From Coffea arabica (taxonomy: Eukaryota; Streptophyta; Magnoliopsida; Gentianales; Rubiaceae), in NCBI RefSeq assembly GCF_036785885.1, contig NC_092323.1, forward strand, positions 2,024,501 through 2,088,500: a DNA stretch of 64,000 nucleotides, read 5' to 3'. Positions 1 through 12,600 of the stretch are shown here, in pieces (position 1 is the first letter of the stretch; each line of letters starts with the position of its first letter). Both the position numbers and the translations under genes were made by a program. The notes under the pieces are model-generated. The model was given only the letters and a program-made list of their open reading frames with translations. It was not told the DNA's origin and did not search any database.

Positions 1-3000
1 ATATTACAATATTTATAAGGTTAATATTATTTGCTCTCCCACTATTTCATTTTTATTTTGATTACACCATATTACCCCCTCTCTAATTTCATCTCCTTGC
101 TTGTGAATTAACTTTACTAGATTTTCTCTTATATTCTAAAACCAATTAATCATTCTATTACACATTAAAATGACTAATTTAAATTTATCACTATATGTAT
201 TATGTATTTTTTTTTTTTTTTTACAAAACTTCACAATCAATCTAACAATATAATATGAGCAGATTCCAAACTTCAAGCCCAAAAAAAAAAAAAAAAAAAA
301 ATTCCAAGCGTCAAAGATGATCAAAATTGAATATAACTACAATATCTCATATATAGGACACTGATACTTCGAAAAGTCTACTAAAAATAGCTCATATAGC
401 CATCATAAAGGGAATGAAGATTTTATTATATTTGAACAAAAGCATAACAGCATCTAGTATCTAGATGATGCAATGGAACCTCAATTGTACTCACCAAAAA
501 TTTGCAAAATTGAAATTGAAATAATAATATGAAAAATAAATAAAAAAACAGATTTGTAGATTTAGAAAAAGAGAAGCAAAAGTTAATTTTAATTTTTTTT
601 TTTTAGCTTTGGGACATGTACGACAATTGTTCTCAACTTTCTTGCATGTGAACACAAAATAGGATAAAAAAAGAAATTAGGGTAAGGGTAATATGGTTTC
701 ATCAAAATGAAAATGGGGTAATGAGAATACAAATAACATCACCCTATTTATAATTAGGTCTTTGATTGAGTTAGACGGTCCAATTTGTTGTTGAATCGGT
801 CATGTTCATCTCCTGTGATTATGTGATGTGACCAAACTAACTCCACAAGAATCAACAATTGACGTAACCAAAATAAATAAATAAATCAATGGAGTGATCA
901 ATTTACCCCTTTTTTTCTAGCTAGAATAACCCGCCAATAAATGGGATAGTGAATTATTTGCGCCAATTTATTTATTTGCATTATATACAAAATTTTCAAT
1001 AACATATTAATATAACATACACCATAATAAAAAAGTGTTATAACATTTTTTTTCAAAAAATTATTTCAAATAATCCACTGTCTAAACATACAAAATGACA
1101 TGAAGTACACACAATCAAATACGCCGCAGATTGGGCTGTCCAACGTGATTGCACTTAAATGGGAATATTATTGTACTAATGTTCTAGTGGTGGGTGTAAC
1201 TCTTTCAACTTTCAGGAGGACTTGGTGTAATTTTTTTGAGGTGGCTCATTAGAAACGTTGACTGTTGTGCGAATTGTTATCGTCCCTCTTTTCTTTTTTC
1301 TCTTTTTTTGGGTGGTTCTCTTTATGGGGTTTGTTGGGACGAGTTTGATTCGTGATTCCGTGAGCATAAATGGAATGGAACTGTGAGTATTCTCCAATTT
1401 ATCCGGCACCTCACCTGGGGAGCCATTTTCCTCATCACCGTGCTATGGATATCGAGCACAATGGTAGCCATGTCCCCACCACATTTGATTTGGTCTCATC
1501 GCTGACGTTGACCCCGTCAAACATCTGTGGAACGCACTCTTGTTACTTTCAAACGTCCACGCGATGCGCCTATTTCATCCCATGCGCCATTACTCATGGT
1601 GAGTGGAATTGCTCCTATCCAAATGTGTCTTCAGAACATGAAGCCCAAAGATTCGATTTTAACAATCATTAAACTTTTGGAATCATCCATACGGTAACAA
1701 ATAGATTAAGGGCCCCGTTACTGATGGTTTCGGTGCTGTTTCTCTGATAAAAAAAAGTACTAATTTAGATGCTAAAATATTTTAAAGTCATTTGATAAAC
1801 AACATTTCATAAAATTAAGAGGAGGGTTTTCTGTGTTAAAAGTATTTTTAATAAAGGTATATATATATATATATTTTTTTAATAAACTACCGCAGCTCTA
1901 AATGGCCTTCAATTATGTCTGTATAGTCATTGTAGTTATTTGACTTGGCCTACTCGCACGTCTCACTTCGCCCTTGCATGCATGTTAGGGAATTCTTCTC
2001 TTCAATATTTTGTAATTTCTGTGGTACAGAATATTGTTATACATAGACGATTCCTGGTGCCTGTGGCATCTACCTTAGTTAATAGTACTAGTTATTTGGT
2101 GTCTGAGTTCCGGCTGGAGGCGGTGGGACATTGCACGGCACCATGGCCATGGGGACTGGGAAGCTATTCGCACGGGGATGCGGACTTCACAGGATATGCT
2201 TAGTTAGTGCTTGCGGCAGTCTCAGTCATTGAAGCATAGGGAAGTTTTCCACGCAACTTCCAAGAAATGGCTTGGGCTGGATTCCAAATTATTGGTAATA
2301 ACAAGTAGGAATACAAACTATTAGTTGGTTGGCTTTTGTAGGCTCAAGACAAAGGGAAAAATAAAAGTACTGATCCAGAAGGCATATATATATGTATATA
2401 TATACTGCGATTTGAATATACCATAAAATGCTCGATGTATCATACGTGCTGCGATTATTTTGTGCGGCTCTTTTAAGCACTTGGCAAGCTCATAGGAGCA
2501 GTTTACTAGGAGACCGTATGAGACAAGAGTTTGAAACATTGCTCGAGGTTTGTGCAAAAATTCCTACTTTCTGGTCGCCTGCCTGCTGCAATTTATCTAC
2601 CCAAACTTTTTAACCTTTTTGGTTACCTCAAAGCAAAGGTCGATAATGAGAAGAAAGTAAGACAGAGGTCAGCAAATTGTACGTGTACGCAGTCTAGTTC
2701 ACAGGAAAAGAATGCCCATATGTTATGTTGAACAAATTACATACTCCCCCGGAGGTATCAGACGATCCAGTAACATCATTTGACATAGAACAAAGTTAGG
2801 TTTTTGTATGGTTAGACTTTCTTATTAAATTTAAAAGAGTACGTTTTTCTTTTTAAGTTGTAAAAATACTTGTAACATCTTCCTCCCCAGTATATTTTTT
2901 TGGCCCCCGGGTTTGGGGGGGGGGGGGGGGTTGTGGGGGGTTAAGCTATATACGACTATGATTAGCATAATTTGCTTCTTTTGCCTTTTTTAAGAGAAAA

Positions 3001-4729
3001 AAAAGAAACTTTTAACTTTGTTCCATCAGAGTACCCTTTTTATCTTGTGTATAGGTCTCCTGTCCTGTAGTATAAACCTGATCGATAATCGTAGCAGCTA
3101 TTCATGTAATTTCCACTGCATCAATATGAGATTTGTGTATAGAGTTCGAGGTAGGACGCTTAGACGATGAGAATTTTGAGTTAGGTAAGGGATGCATCTC
3201 CAATTTCTTTCTTTTCTGAATGCTTGTTTGGACGACCCGGTATCCCTCCCTCTTCAAAGTTAATCTGTGGTCAATGTGCGTCCGTAACTTGGCAATTTTC
3301 CAACGAAACTAAGGTGCCTAAGCCAGTATGAAGTAGAATAAATGCCCAAATAAGATTACTATGACTCCTCAAGCGTATGAATGACCCGGTTTTTCTTCTT
3401 GTCCTTTTAGGCATCTTGTAGTAACTAGGAGGGAAGTCTTCTCTCGCAATTGAAGCAATCTCAGTGGACTTAGGTTGTTCGGTCGCTGGTCCATAACCGG
3501 AGGCAAAACTAGAGACATGTACCTAACCCACAAAAGGGTCAAAACTTGGGTAGACTCGATTTTTAAAAATTCAATGATTTAGATTGTGCGGGTCATTGGA
3601 TATTTGAATATTAGATCTATCAAGTGTAGGTCACTCAGAAGAGACTATAAAAAGTGAACATTTGTGGCTTCCCGTGAAATTTAGGTCTAGTAGTTGATTA
3701 ATTCTCAATCGATCAATAATGTAGGGGTGATCATCGGGGGATGGCTGAAATGAAAATCAAGCCAAAGGCGTGAGCGGTATAATAATTTGTGAAGGTAGTA
3801 AAAAGATGACCATCGTTACAATTTTCCAATCATTCCTCTCCACATTCTTTTCACTCTTGACTGTCCTCCTCTCCTGACCATCATTACATTTATCAACATG
3901 TCAATGAACAAAAAACAAAAGATAATAGTGCTTAATTTATAGCACAAATTCACCCCTTCCCTCTCCTTCCCTCCCTCAACAACACCCCCCCCCTCCCCAA
4001 ACCCCCAAAACAAAAAAAAAAGATTTATAGTGCAACTAAGCAGTAGAGAACACAAAATATACTATTAATAATTTTCTTCTATTAGACCTCTACCGGTCAT
4101 CCGGGTACGGAGGAGTCTTTTTCTCTGTGCAATATAGCAAGACTACTTGGAATAGCCATCTCGCAGGTTAAGAAATTGTAGCAGAAACGGCCCATGCTTT
4201 TAAGTGGCCTGCTTTAATGTCAAATTGGGTCCTCTTGAAGTCTTCGAGACATCTGCAACGGCTGTGCCCAGATATATGTACTCACCGCCACTGCCTATTG
4301 AGCTACAGTCTGGGAGTCTTTGGGCCTGATTATAGCATGGTAAGTCCATCACTTTAGGCTTGACAATTAAATTATACACTTTTTTTTTTTAAAAAAAAAA
4401 AAAAAAAAGGTTCTATTACAATCTTTTCTACCTTTATCATTCAACCCTAACTCTCCCCTTAATTTATAAACCTTGTGTTGACTTCAATATTTTTTATTTT
4501 AATATTTTGGTGAGGATAATTTAACTTGAATATGTAAAGGTGAAGAACTGTGATAAGATGAGTTAAGCACAATGAAGATCTAAACCCTTGTATGCATTCA
4601 AAAATTACAAAAAAGTTGTCCCAAAAAAAATGAAGTAGGAGATTCATAAAATGAAGGTTAACACTTGAACTAATCAGATTTGTATTTAAGAGTTATCCAT
4701 CGTTGGATTCGAGCATCATTTGTCACAAA
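1..4729. other. Intergenic, AT-rich, no gene recognised
   Basis: No frame on either strand gives a recognisable protein, and the longest ORFs (about 60-100 codons) lack family motifs and splice context. The stretch holds poly-A and poly-T runs near 210 and 280, an AT microsatellite near 1860 and 2385-2405, a run of 16 G at 2915-2930 followed by another G6, and C- and pyrimidine-rich tracts near 3950-4010. A hAT-like foldback of about 135 bp lies near 947-1083 and is listed separately. Old, unrecognisable transposon debris is likely. Confidence 0.6.
947..1083. mobile_element. Short foldback MITE relic
   Basis: The ends are imperfect inverted repeats: atagtgaattatttg near 947-960 against caaataatccactgt near 1067-1081 on the opposite strand. 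The interior is AT-rich, and the element resembles in layout the two better-preserved copies at 7925-8100 and 35270-35430 (attatttcaaataat segment near the end). No target duplication could be fixed, so the boundaries are approximate. Confidence 0.4.
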
Positions 4730-5605
4730 GATCTCGTCATTGTCCCCCACTCATCCCACTCATGATCTGGCCCAATTCAACTCCCTTTCTCACATGGTCT
4801 CTTCTTCACTCTCATTCATTTCAATTATTCCATTCCTGCTTCGCCCATTCCTTCATTCTCCTTCTCCTACTGCTTGATGAGTGTTTCCCCTCCCTCCCTC
4901 CCTCCTTTTTTACTTCCATTTCTGCTCTTCGAAATACTTTACAATTAGTCATTATCGTTTATCTAAATTCTGGAATTCTTCAAGTTCGCTGCTCGAATCA
5001 AGTTAAATCCAATTTTTTTATTTTCTCATTCTGTTTTGCATATTTATCGACGAGGGTAACTGTACATCGTTCAGTTTGAGTTGATAACCTCCCTTTTTTT
5101 TGTTTTTTGGGTTCTTCTTTACTAAGCTTCCCCTCTTCCTGCATTTGGTGTTGCAGGTGAATCGCTTGCAATCTGAAGGGTACAACGGAGGGGCGCGTTT
5201 GCTAATGGGCATTTGCAAAGTTTTTCACAACTATTGCAGGGATAACAACATCAGTCTTCACGAAGGAAATTTCACTCTCGCATACGATACAAATATCCCT
5301 CGCCAGGTACAGATGCTTAAGGATTTGGTTATCCATATGTTGCATTCCAGGCTTCTTATATTGGGAAAGTACGAATAAAAATGTAAAAACTCCCAACTGT
5401 TTTGACAATCCAGACAGGTTTTCAGGTTCTAGAGTGCTATTATTTTTGTGCTGCACTCAGCTGCCTTCTGGATTTCTATGATATTAGGCAGCTGGTTAAA
5501 GTTGATGTCAGGTCAAGCCTCATTCTTAATGCTGAAAAGGAGCTTGGCATTGTTGCCGGTCTCCAGGGCAGGGTAGCACAGGTCTATGGTGGCCTCGTAT
5601 ACATG
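4730..5605 (+). pseudogene. Glucuronokinase pseudogene (GHMP kinase), 5' and 3' parts missing
   Basis: Glucuronokinase phosphorylates D-glucuronate in the myo-inositol route to UDP-glucuronate. Three exon remnants are visible. One ends at 4796 (PTHDLAQFNSLSHM). One spans 5157-5306 (VNRLQSEGYNGGARLLMGIC to LAYDTNIPRQ). One spans 5414-5605 (CLLDFYDIRQLVKVDVR, then NAEKELGIVAGLQGRVAQVY). Splice sites flanking them are still canonical. It is broken in at least two places. In the first exon the DLVI residues and the THDLAQF residues lie in different frames. At the start of the third exon the phosphate-binding GLSGSSA loop is destroyed by about 4 extra bases near 5425-5450. The N-terminal exon with the start codon and the whole C-terminal half are not found. 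A short similarity (FGDNAL, near 5775) might be a scrap of a later exon, but this is weak. The strand is the same as TruB, its neighbour in Arabidopsis. Confidence 0.85.
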
Positions 5606-6380
5606 GTACGTGGGATGCCAAAAAAGATCTGATTTTCAAGAATACATTTTACAACTTTTGTAAAGTCAAAATCAGTTGAGAACTAGTCCTGAAGCTTTTT
5701 GTTGTAGCAAGCGGGTGCCAAAAGTTTGTTGTTGAAAGTATAATTGAATTTGAACCAATAATTCCTGCAGGCGCACGTTTGGTGATAATGCACTTCGTCT
5801 GGTGACAAATGTACTGATTCGACAAGTGCCTTGGTGCACTGTACATCTTTCGATTGAGAATTGGCAAAAAAATAGGGAATCCAGTTGCCTCTGGGGATCC
5901 TGATTTATCAAACAGCCATTGTCATGTAGTAGGTTGTTGTTTATTGTGTAAAATGGATTGAAGCCGTGCAAAATCAAATGGAACAGAAGAGAGTCCCCAG
6001 CTTTCTACAGGACGCAGCACCCAGTCGAAGATAGGAGTTTTCTAGGGTCAAACCACTTAATAGTTCTTCCCCTATGAATTTGTAAAATCTGTTGAAATAT
6101 AACCAGAAAGGATAGCAATCAAACCAGAGTCATATTATACATGAATTACATCTCGAATGTCTTTAAAATTTCACATAATTTATGGAGTGAGAAGGCCCAT
6201 GGCGCGGCGTTTTTGGTCGTATTTCTTCCATCCAAAAGGGCAGCCATAGACAAGTGCCCAACCCAAGGGTTTCTTGGGGATCTCCCTCCTTTCGGCCTTC
6301 CTGGATCGCAGAGAAGTCTGTAACGGTCCTAACGGAGTAGAAGAAGGAACTTTAAAAAGGCATTTTACTCCTGAACTAAA
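5606..6380. other. Non-coding stretch after the dead glucuronokinase
   Basis: No intact gene. It begins with what was an intron (donor gtacgt at 5606). It contains a possible acceptor near 5770 followed by a few residues reminiscent of a later glucuronokinase exon, then nothing recognisable. The last part is probably the 3' untranslated region of the minus-strand gene ending at 6381. Confidence 0.5.
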
Positions 6381-7041
6381 TCAATCTTCGTAGAGTGACG
6401 TCATCAGCTCATGCGGCTTCGACGCCCATACCGGCAGCTCAGTGAAGGATTTCGTAAAATTCTCCTCTCTTGCGCTACACAAGGCTTCGGCCACATCGCA
6501 TAGCCTTGCTACATCTTCAATTATAGATTTTTGGGCTTCCGCCTGCAAATTGGATTGGATTACAAAAGCTCCAACTTATTACTATTTTGTTTTTCACAAA
6601 AAAAAAAGCTAAAATAAAAATGAAACCTAGGGAAGCAAATGATGCATGCATTTTTACCTGCAAGAGAAGTTCATCGGCAAGATGCCGGCAAGCGGAGTCC
6701 GACGATTGTTCAGGAGGGACTGGGGAAGTCGTTGTGACTTGGTCAGACGACGTAGCAGCGTCATTGGGTTGTCGAGATTTTTGCTGCATGTCCTTCAAGG
6801 TGTTCGACAAATGTACCCACTGTTCGATCTCTTGTTGGTACTTGTGTTTGAGCTTGAGGAGTGCTCTTTTCTTCCTTTGCCGGCGGTTCTGCTCTTCAAC
6901 GGCCGGATCCGGTAGCCCCGGTGCCGAACTGGAGGAAGGAAGGTCGACACGGGGACGTTTCCTGCGTTTGTAGACGAAACCGTCATCGTTGATGAGTTCC
7001 CACTCATCGTCAGGTTCCCAGTTCACTGGGGTGGTGGCCAT
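6381..7041 (-). CDS. Small basic coiled-coil protein, family not named
   Basis: Two exons, 7041-6658 and 6542-6381, with a canonical GT-AG intron between them, give 181 aa. I start at the ATG at 7041 (MATTPVNWEPDDEWELINDD) because the upstream in-frame codon is only TTG. Visible parts are an acidic N-terminus with WEL..DDGFVYKRRKR, a basic stretch (residues about 25-34), a charged helical segment (QNRRQRKKRALLKLKHKYQQ, about 58-77) likely to form a coiled coil, a Ser/Thr/Pro-rich linker, and a conserved-looking C-terminal helix region (AEAQKSIIEDVARLCDVAEA) ending in ELMTSLYED. The KRRKRPR and RRQRKKR clusters suggest a nuclear protein, which is inference. I know of plant proteins with this layout but no assigned function. 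Confidence 0.75.
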
Positions 7042-7391
7042 TGGGCTTCTCCCGACAGCCAAATCTGGAAAACACTCGGAAAATTAAAAGTTAAAAATAA
7101 AGCTTTGGGAGAAAGAGAGGGAATTCAAAGTATTTGGAGCGCAGGGAATTTCGTTGGACTTGGGTCTCCAACAGGGCAGCAACTTCAACCGGGAAGACAT
7201 GCATGTTGACATAAGCAGCTATCAAAAATTAAATTACTGAAATGCCCTTTAAATTGGTACTAGTACTGTAGTACATGACACTGGATCATCTAATCTAGGG
7301 GCCCCTGGAGCGGACAATTTCATCATACAACGCTAGTATAGTATGATGTGATGAATGTAGGCATTGTGACAATAAATGCGTAGATATTAAT

Positions 7392-7809
7392 TAGGGTAAA
7401 AAATAAAAAAGTACCTGTGATAAATCTAATATATGAAAAAGTTTCATGTGATTTTAAAATATACAACACGACACCTCGTATTTAAATTATAAAAATGACG
7501 GAATCCGTTAAACTTAACGAAAATGGATGAAATGATCAGAATGCCCTGATATAATTAAGTAAAAAACAGCTCAAAAAAATCATTTGTTTTATTCTCTAGA
7601 TAGAGAGAATTTAGGGTTAAGGGGTAAAATAGGTATATTTGTTAAAAATTAGGTATAAAATTTTTTTTTTAGATTCCAATAAGTCATTTCCGTTAAATTT
7701 AACGGATTCCGTCACCTTTATAATTTAGTTCAAAGTACGGAGTATCGTGTTGTATATTTTGAAACTATGGAGGATTTTCTGTATATGAGTTTTTTTGTAG
7801 TTTATCCTA
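7392..7809. mobile_element. MITE with long (about 130 bp) terminal inverted repeats
   Basis: The outer ends are tagggtaaa at 7392-7400 and tttatccta at 7801-7809, which are inverted. Both arms share aaaatatacaacacga and, further in, gacggaatccgttaaa, one on each strand. The loop is about 140 bp and has no ORF. The flanking TTAAT on both sides is a possible target duplication. This is a non-autonomous DNA transposon, and the superfamily is not certain. Confidence 0.75.
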
Positions 7810-7924
7810 TTAATTAAGGTAATAACATGCAAAAACATAACAGAGCTATTCACTTGGTGAAATTTGTTTTGAAAAATTGTGGCTCCCTTGGATGGTGAGT
7901 TTTAGGCTTGTTTTGGAAAGGCAT

Positions 7925-8100
7925 GAGTGTGTTTGGATTATTGAAATATTTCACATAATATTTTATTTGTATCGTAAATATATTTTTCAATTCATTTTTT
8001 TAATTATTTTTTTATTTCACATACATCATATCATAAAAAGTGCTATAGTAATTATTTCGAATAATATTTTAAACAATACTCTATCCAAACACACTCTTTA
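7925..8100 (+). mobile_element. hAT-like MITE, copy A
   Basis: The ends are inverted (GAGTGTGTTTGGATTATTG at the left, CAATACTCTATCCAAACACAC at the right) around an AT-rich core. The core contains atatatttttcaattcatt, and the same core is present in opposite orientation at 35270-35430. No ORF or clear target duplication was found. Confidence 0.65.
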
Positions 8101-8718
8101 CAATTTTATCTACAATAATTTGTTAAAACATTCTAAATTTTATTAAAAAAACCTCAAAATACTTAAAAAAAACACACCCATATCCCTCCTCCTGCCACCC
8201 TACCTAGTACCTACTTCCACCATTGCTGCCCCACTCCCTCTACTTCCACCTCTTTCCCCTTTTCCTCTTCTTTCCCTAGCTTCCTCCTCTTTTTCCCTCC
8301 TCATCCTCCTACTCTTTTCCCCTTCACCTCGCCACTCTACATTTTTTTCCTTCTCCTTTATTTTTTCCTTGCCTTCAAACTCTCTCCCTCTCTCTTGGTC
8401 ACTTGAACAAACAATAAGAATTACTGATTCAGATATCTATTAAATAATTCCAACAATTTAGAGAATTTTAAAATATTTCAAATTCCTTAATCCAAACGAA
8501 CCAATTAATAAGAATCTAGCAACATAATGGTTTTTGCCATTTTTCACATTGAAAAACAAAAGTACATATTGACTTGTCAATATTACTTACTTATTTAGAG
8601 TAACGACAAAATATTAGGAGGTTAATCAAATAAAACATGGATATGCATACCCTTTTTTTGAAAAAAAAAATGTCAAACTCATTCAAAACTTATTGCAAGT
8701 AATTATCAAGTCATAAAA

Positions 8719-8854
8719 GAATGAGTTGGATGACTCGAGGAATGAAGTGTAAGCAAGAAAGAGGGATACTAATTCAAGTTCTGCATTCAAAAAATATCCT
8801 AAAAATGAGTTAAATGACTTGAGAATGAAGTGTAAACGAGACTAAGATGGATGA
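8719..8854 (+). repeat. Degenerate tandem repeat, left part (split by retrotransposon)
   Basis: Units of roughly 85-100 bp begin with agaatgagttggatgactcg (8719) and aatgagttaaatgacttgag (about 8804). They continue with gaatgaagtgtaa and end in an A-rich ATATCCTAAA. The second unit stops where the large element begins and resumes at 22555. That shows the repeat is older than the insertion. Confidence 0.65.
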
Positions 8855-9285
8855 TGATGCGACTGCCGAAGTGAAGGTCCGACCTGGCCTGGTGCCTGGG
8901 GAGCGAGCTGGAGCGTTCGACCTGCACGTGGGCGAGCTGCGGGGCTAAGTCCCCTGGAGCAACTCCGACGATCAAGTCAGAAGGGGATTCGTAAGTAAGA
9001 GAGTAGAGTTTGTGCTATGAATAGCGTACCTTGTGTTTTTCCCACGCGTGGTATTTATAGGATCACAGATAGTAGTCTCCTAGTAGAATAGGGAGTCCTT
9101 ATGGGAGCAGAACTCTCCCTAGGGCTCCATAACTCAGTTAAGGCGTGCTTGGGCTCTGCAGCCCGCGCGGCCCATCCGCTTGGGGAGACCGCGCCCTCTG
9201 GGCCCCCAAGCCGACCTGCTGGGCCGAGAACCTCCTACTAGCCGAGCTTGCGGGCCGGGCCGACGTGCACATGGGCCCTACTACA
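8855..9285 (-). repeat. 3' LTR of the Tat element
   Basis: 431 bp, starting TGTAGTAGGG and ending GCATCA on the element strand. A minus-strand TATA box (TATAAATA) lies at 9052-9059. It differs from the other LTR at 6 aligned positions with no indel. Confidence 0.93.
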
Positions 9286-9289
9286 CTAG

Positions 9290-9298
9290 CCCCCCCTC
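9290..9298 (-). promoter_or_regulatory. Polypurine tract of the Tat element
   Basis: On the minus strand this reads GAGGGGGGG, followed by CTAG and then the 3' LTR. This is the expected position for the plus-strand DNA primer. Confidence 0.75.
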
Positions 9299-9521
9299 AA
9301 GTCTAGAGTCATCGATCGTGCGCGTGAATCTAAGCCGAATTCCAGGAGGTCGTGTCAGCTCCTTGTGGGACCCCCGTCAGAGAGGGGCGCAAGCAACCGT
9401 CGCGTCAGTTCGCGCCTGTCACCTCAACCGTCGCCTCGGCTAATTATGGCGGTTAGGAACGGTTCCCCATAAACTGCTCGAATAAATGCGCGCCTCTTCG
9501 CTTTCCCGCGCTGTCGTTGCC

Positions 9522-9529
9522 TATAAATA
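9522..9529 (+). promoter_or_regulatory. TATA box for the antisense ORF
   Basis: TATAAATA on the plus strand, followed by a pyrimidine-rich, Ser/Leu-type leader. In the element before the solo LTR insertion it would lie only about 200 bp upstream of the ATG now at 13002. It faces away from the 3' LTR and against gag-pol. Promoter function is inferred. Confidence 0.6.
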
Positions 9530-9688
9530 GGATCCTCCAAGCGTCATTTTCACTCCCCTTCTCTCATTTCCTCAGTTCGCTCCTTCACTCCCCAGCTCGC
9601 TGCTTCATCCCTTTCTCTTCGAGAACACGTCGGGTCGTCCCGCCTTAGGAGCCCAGAGTCAGCCCGAGCATTCCTTAGATCATCCTTT

Positions 9689-12600
9689 TGTGACGACCCC
9701 ACTTCTCCCAAGGGCGAACCCAAGGGTATCGGCGGGCCGCCTGCCTAGCTCGCGCCAGGACTCAAAACTTAAAGCAATAAAAACCAGAAAATCCAAAAGA
9801 GTACTATACATACTATATACAATCCCAAAAGAGTTATAATTACATTCTCCAAAAGTACCTGCTCTTACTATTACATCCGTATACTTACAACCAAAACCAA
9901 AAGGGAGACCCTAAGAAGGGTCCTAATACAAACCACCAGAATAAAAACAAACATCCTAAAAGTTCAACTATTACAAGCCAATCTACTAAACTAGTGTGTG
10001 AGCCCCAAACGTACCCGCGTCGGCCCCTGCTAAGGAAAACAAACGGAATGGGGTAAGCTAAAAGCTTAGTAAGTAAACAGGGGCAAAAGCGTAAATTTCA
10101 CGTAGCAACATTTACACAGTAAGAGTAAAGCAAAAGCAGAAAAGTAACATCACATAATAAGGATACGGGTGGCTCCAAAGCCAATTCATTTGCCATGCTT
10201 GATCTCCTGTCGACACTCCGTCGACCATAAATAAGGTCCGTAGAACTTCACTTGTACACCCACCGACACCTTATCACCCTCACTGGCCAGTCACCTCACA
10301 AACTTGCCCAGGCGAACGAAATCACAAACTTGAGCTTTAATCATAAGCTCGGGTCACAAACTTGGTGACCTCAAACCAAGTTGGACTGACTTCGACCAAG
10401 CCCTAACCGGCTCGAATAGTCCATCTAGGTATTGAGTTCAACCGCAAACTCACAAAATTCACAAAAGTATTCAAAAGTCACCCCGAGCCACAAGCTCAAG
10501 GGTTTTTGTTCCAAAATTTCTCACATACATAAGTCATGTACAAATTGGTGCGTAAATTAGGGTCTAGATCGAGTGCGATAAAGTACACCCTCGCCTTTTT
10601 ACACATAACGAAACACATAAACAACTAACACATAAGAGCGGCCTGAATACTTACTCAAAATACCAAAAGTAGTATAAAGGCGGAATTCACTTTGTGTGTT
10701 GGCTAGTAGTGGGCCCCACCGGCACCGCCTAGCTCACCACTGTCTGAAATCGAAGATTATGTCACAATATATCACAAACGGCAAATAACGTACTTGAAAT
10801 AAGCCAAACGGCAAAATTGGCACGCGCAAGTGCGGAAACGGCAAAACGGCCGCACACGTCCGCGCAGAACGGCAAACGGAAATGGCCAAGTCGGCCATCT
10901 CAAACCGTTTTGGTCAAAATTTAGGCTAGGAATATCAGATCAAGGTACATGAGGTACCGTTACGAAGCTAAGAGGAAGGGCTACAATGTTCATGAAGACA
11001 TCGCAACCCAGATCTCAATGGGTATAGGTGAAAATTGCGTGAAACAGTTCCAGCTGTTTCATTGCGAGTTACCAAACAGGCCCTGTTTGCAAGGCCGTAA
11101 CTCACGGCTCAGAAATCGAAATTAAGAAATTCCAAAGGCATTAGAAAGCTGAGACATAAGGCTAAAACTTTCATGTTTTGGCCAAGACCTGAATCTATTC
11201 AGAACAAAACAAAATTCGAGTGCCAAAGTACCCGTCAGAACTGTCCAAATACAAGGCAGTTCTGATGAGCGATATTGTTTTGATCATAACCGGAGCTACG
11301 GAACTCGGTTTTCGACGTACTTTATACCGTTTCGAAGCTGAGATCAAGATCTAAACTTCTTATGAAGGAGTCGGCACCCAGATCGAACTCTATAAAAATC
11401 GAAAAGTCATGGGCAGAAACAAAATCAGAAAACGCGTAGAACCAGAGGGTCAAAACAGGCTTGAGCATTTCGTCGATAACTCAGGCTACGCTAATCCGAT
11501 TGACCTGAAATTTTGCAGGCATACTCAGGACTCAAGGGGCTACGACTTTCATGTTTTACGAAACTTCTGAATCAGCACGGAACATTAAGAAAAATGGAGC
11601 TCAAGTTCAGGTTCTGGGTTGCCCTGTTTACCCATTTTGCCGGTTTCAAATGTCGCAAACATATGGTTCGTTTTCATGGTTCTTATGCAGGTTTTTCAAC
11701 CACTTTTGTACCAAATAAACACACATATACTAACATCTAAATGGCCTACAAATGGTCCGAAATTCCCCTCCCAAGTCAATACCAAATTTAACAATCATCA
11801 ACCACAATCCCTAACCAAATTTCATTTGCACCAATGAACTTAATCCAACCTCTCACTAACCAAACTCTATCTCACTAACCATAAGCTAAGCTAAATTAGC
11901 CTAATGGAGTTTAGGGTTTCTTAACCCAAATCAGCTTTTTGCAAGTAACCAACCAAATCAAGTGAGGCAATTCATCAAACATAACCACTACAAGTCCATT
12001 TCTCAACTAAAACAAGTAAGGAAAGCATTAGCAAGAAACCCAAATTCTTTCCTCTTCTTGGCCGAATTTTCAGCAACCAAATAACACTAAAATTAACCAA
12101 AGTACTCCATAAAAACATGTGATAGGCATAAGAGGTACCACAATCAAGCACAACTAGGGTCCTATGCCAAAATAACCACTAGTTCATCAAACAATAATCA
12201 ACTTAAGTCTTCAAATAGACTTTCTTACCTTTGATTCAAGCTTTGTAGATGATCACCCACAACAATCAAGTGCTCAAGTTGTTTCTCCAAGGTCCAAACT
12301 CAAGATTGAAGAACAAAATGATGCACCAAAGCAAACTTTCTTTTTTCTTCTCTTCTCACGGCTCTCACTCTCTCTCTCGGCTCTTCCTTTCTTTTTTTCT
12401 TAGTTTTGTTTTCTCTTGTTTCTTATAAGTTGTAAGACAACATATAGTCAAAGCTTTGGGAGATATTTCTTATAGCTAACCAATCACAAAAATGCTTTAT
12501 TTGTTGTTTTCACCCTTGCACTTCAACTTTCTCTTTCATATACATTTTCCCTCAAACATTTGATAACCTTTCAATTTACTCCATAAGTCATAACTTAATC

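Larger units (their letters stand above)
7042..8854. other. Promoter side of the 6381-7041 gene, filled with MITEs
   Basis: No coding region. The first 300 bp is presumably the promoter and 5' UTR of the minus-strand gene. The rest is dominated by a 418-bp foldback element (7392-7809), a hAT-like MITE (7925-8100), a pyrimidine-rich tract of about 230 bp (8170-8400) and, at the end, one and a half units of a degenerate tandem repeat that is interrupted by the large retrotransposon. Confidence 0.6.

Noticed and set aside
1370-1672. 100-codon ORF
   Set aside because: No homology, no splice context, Cys/His spacing random; treated as chance.
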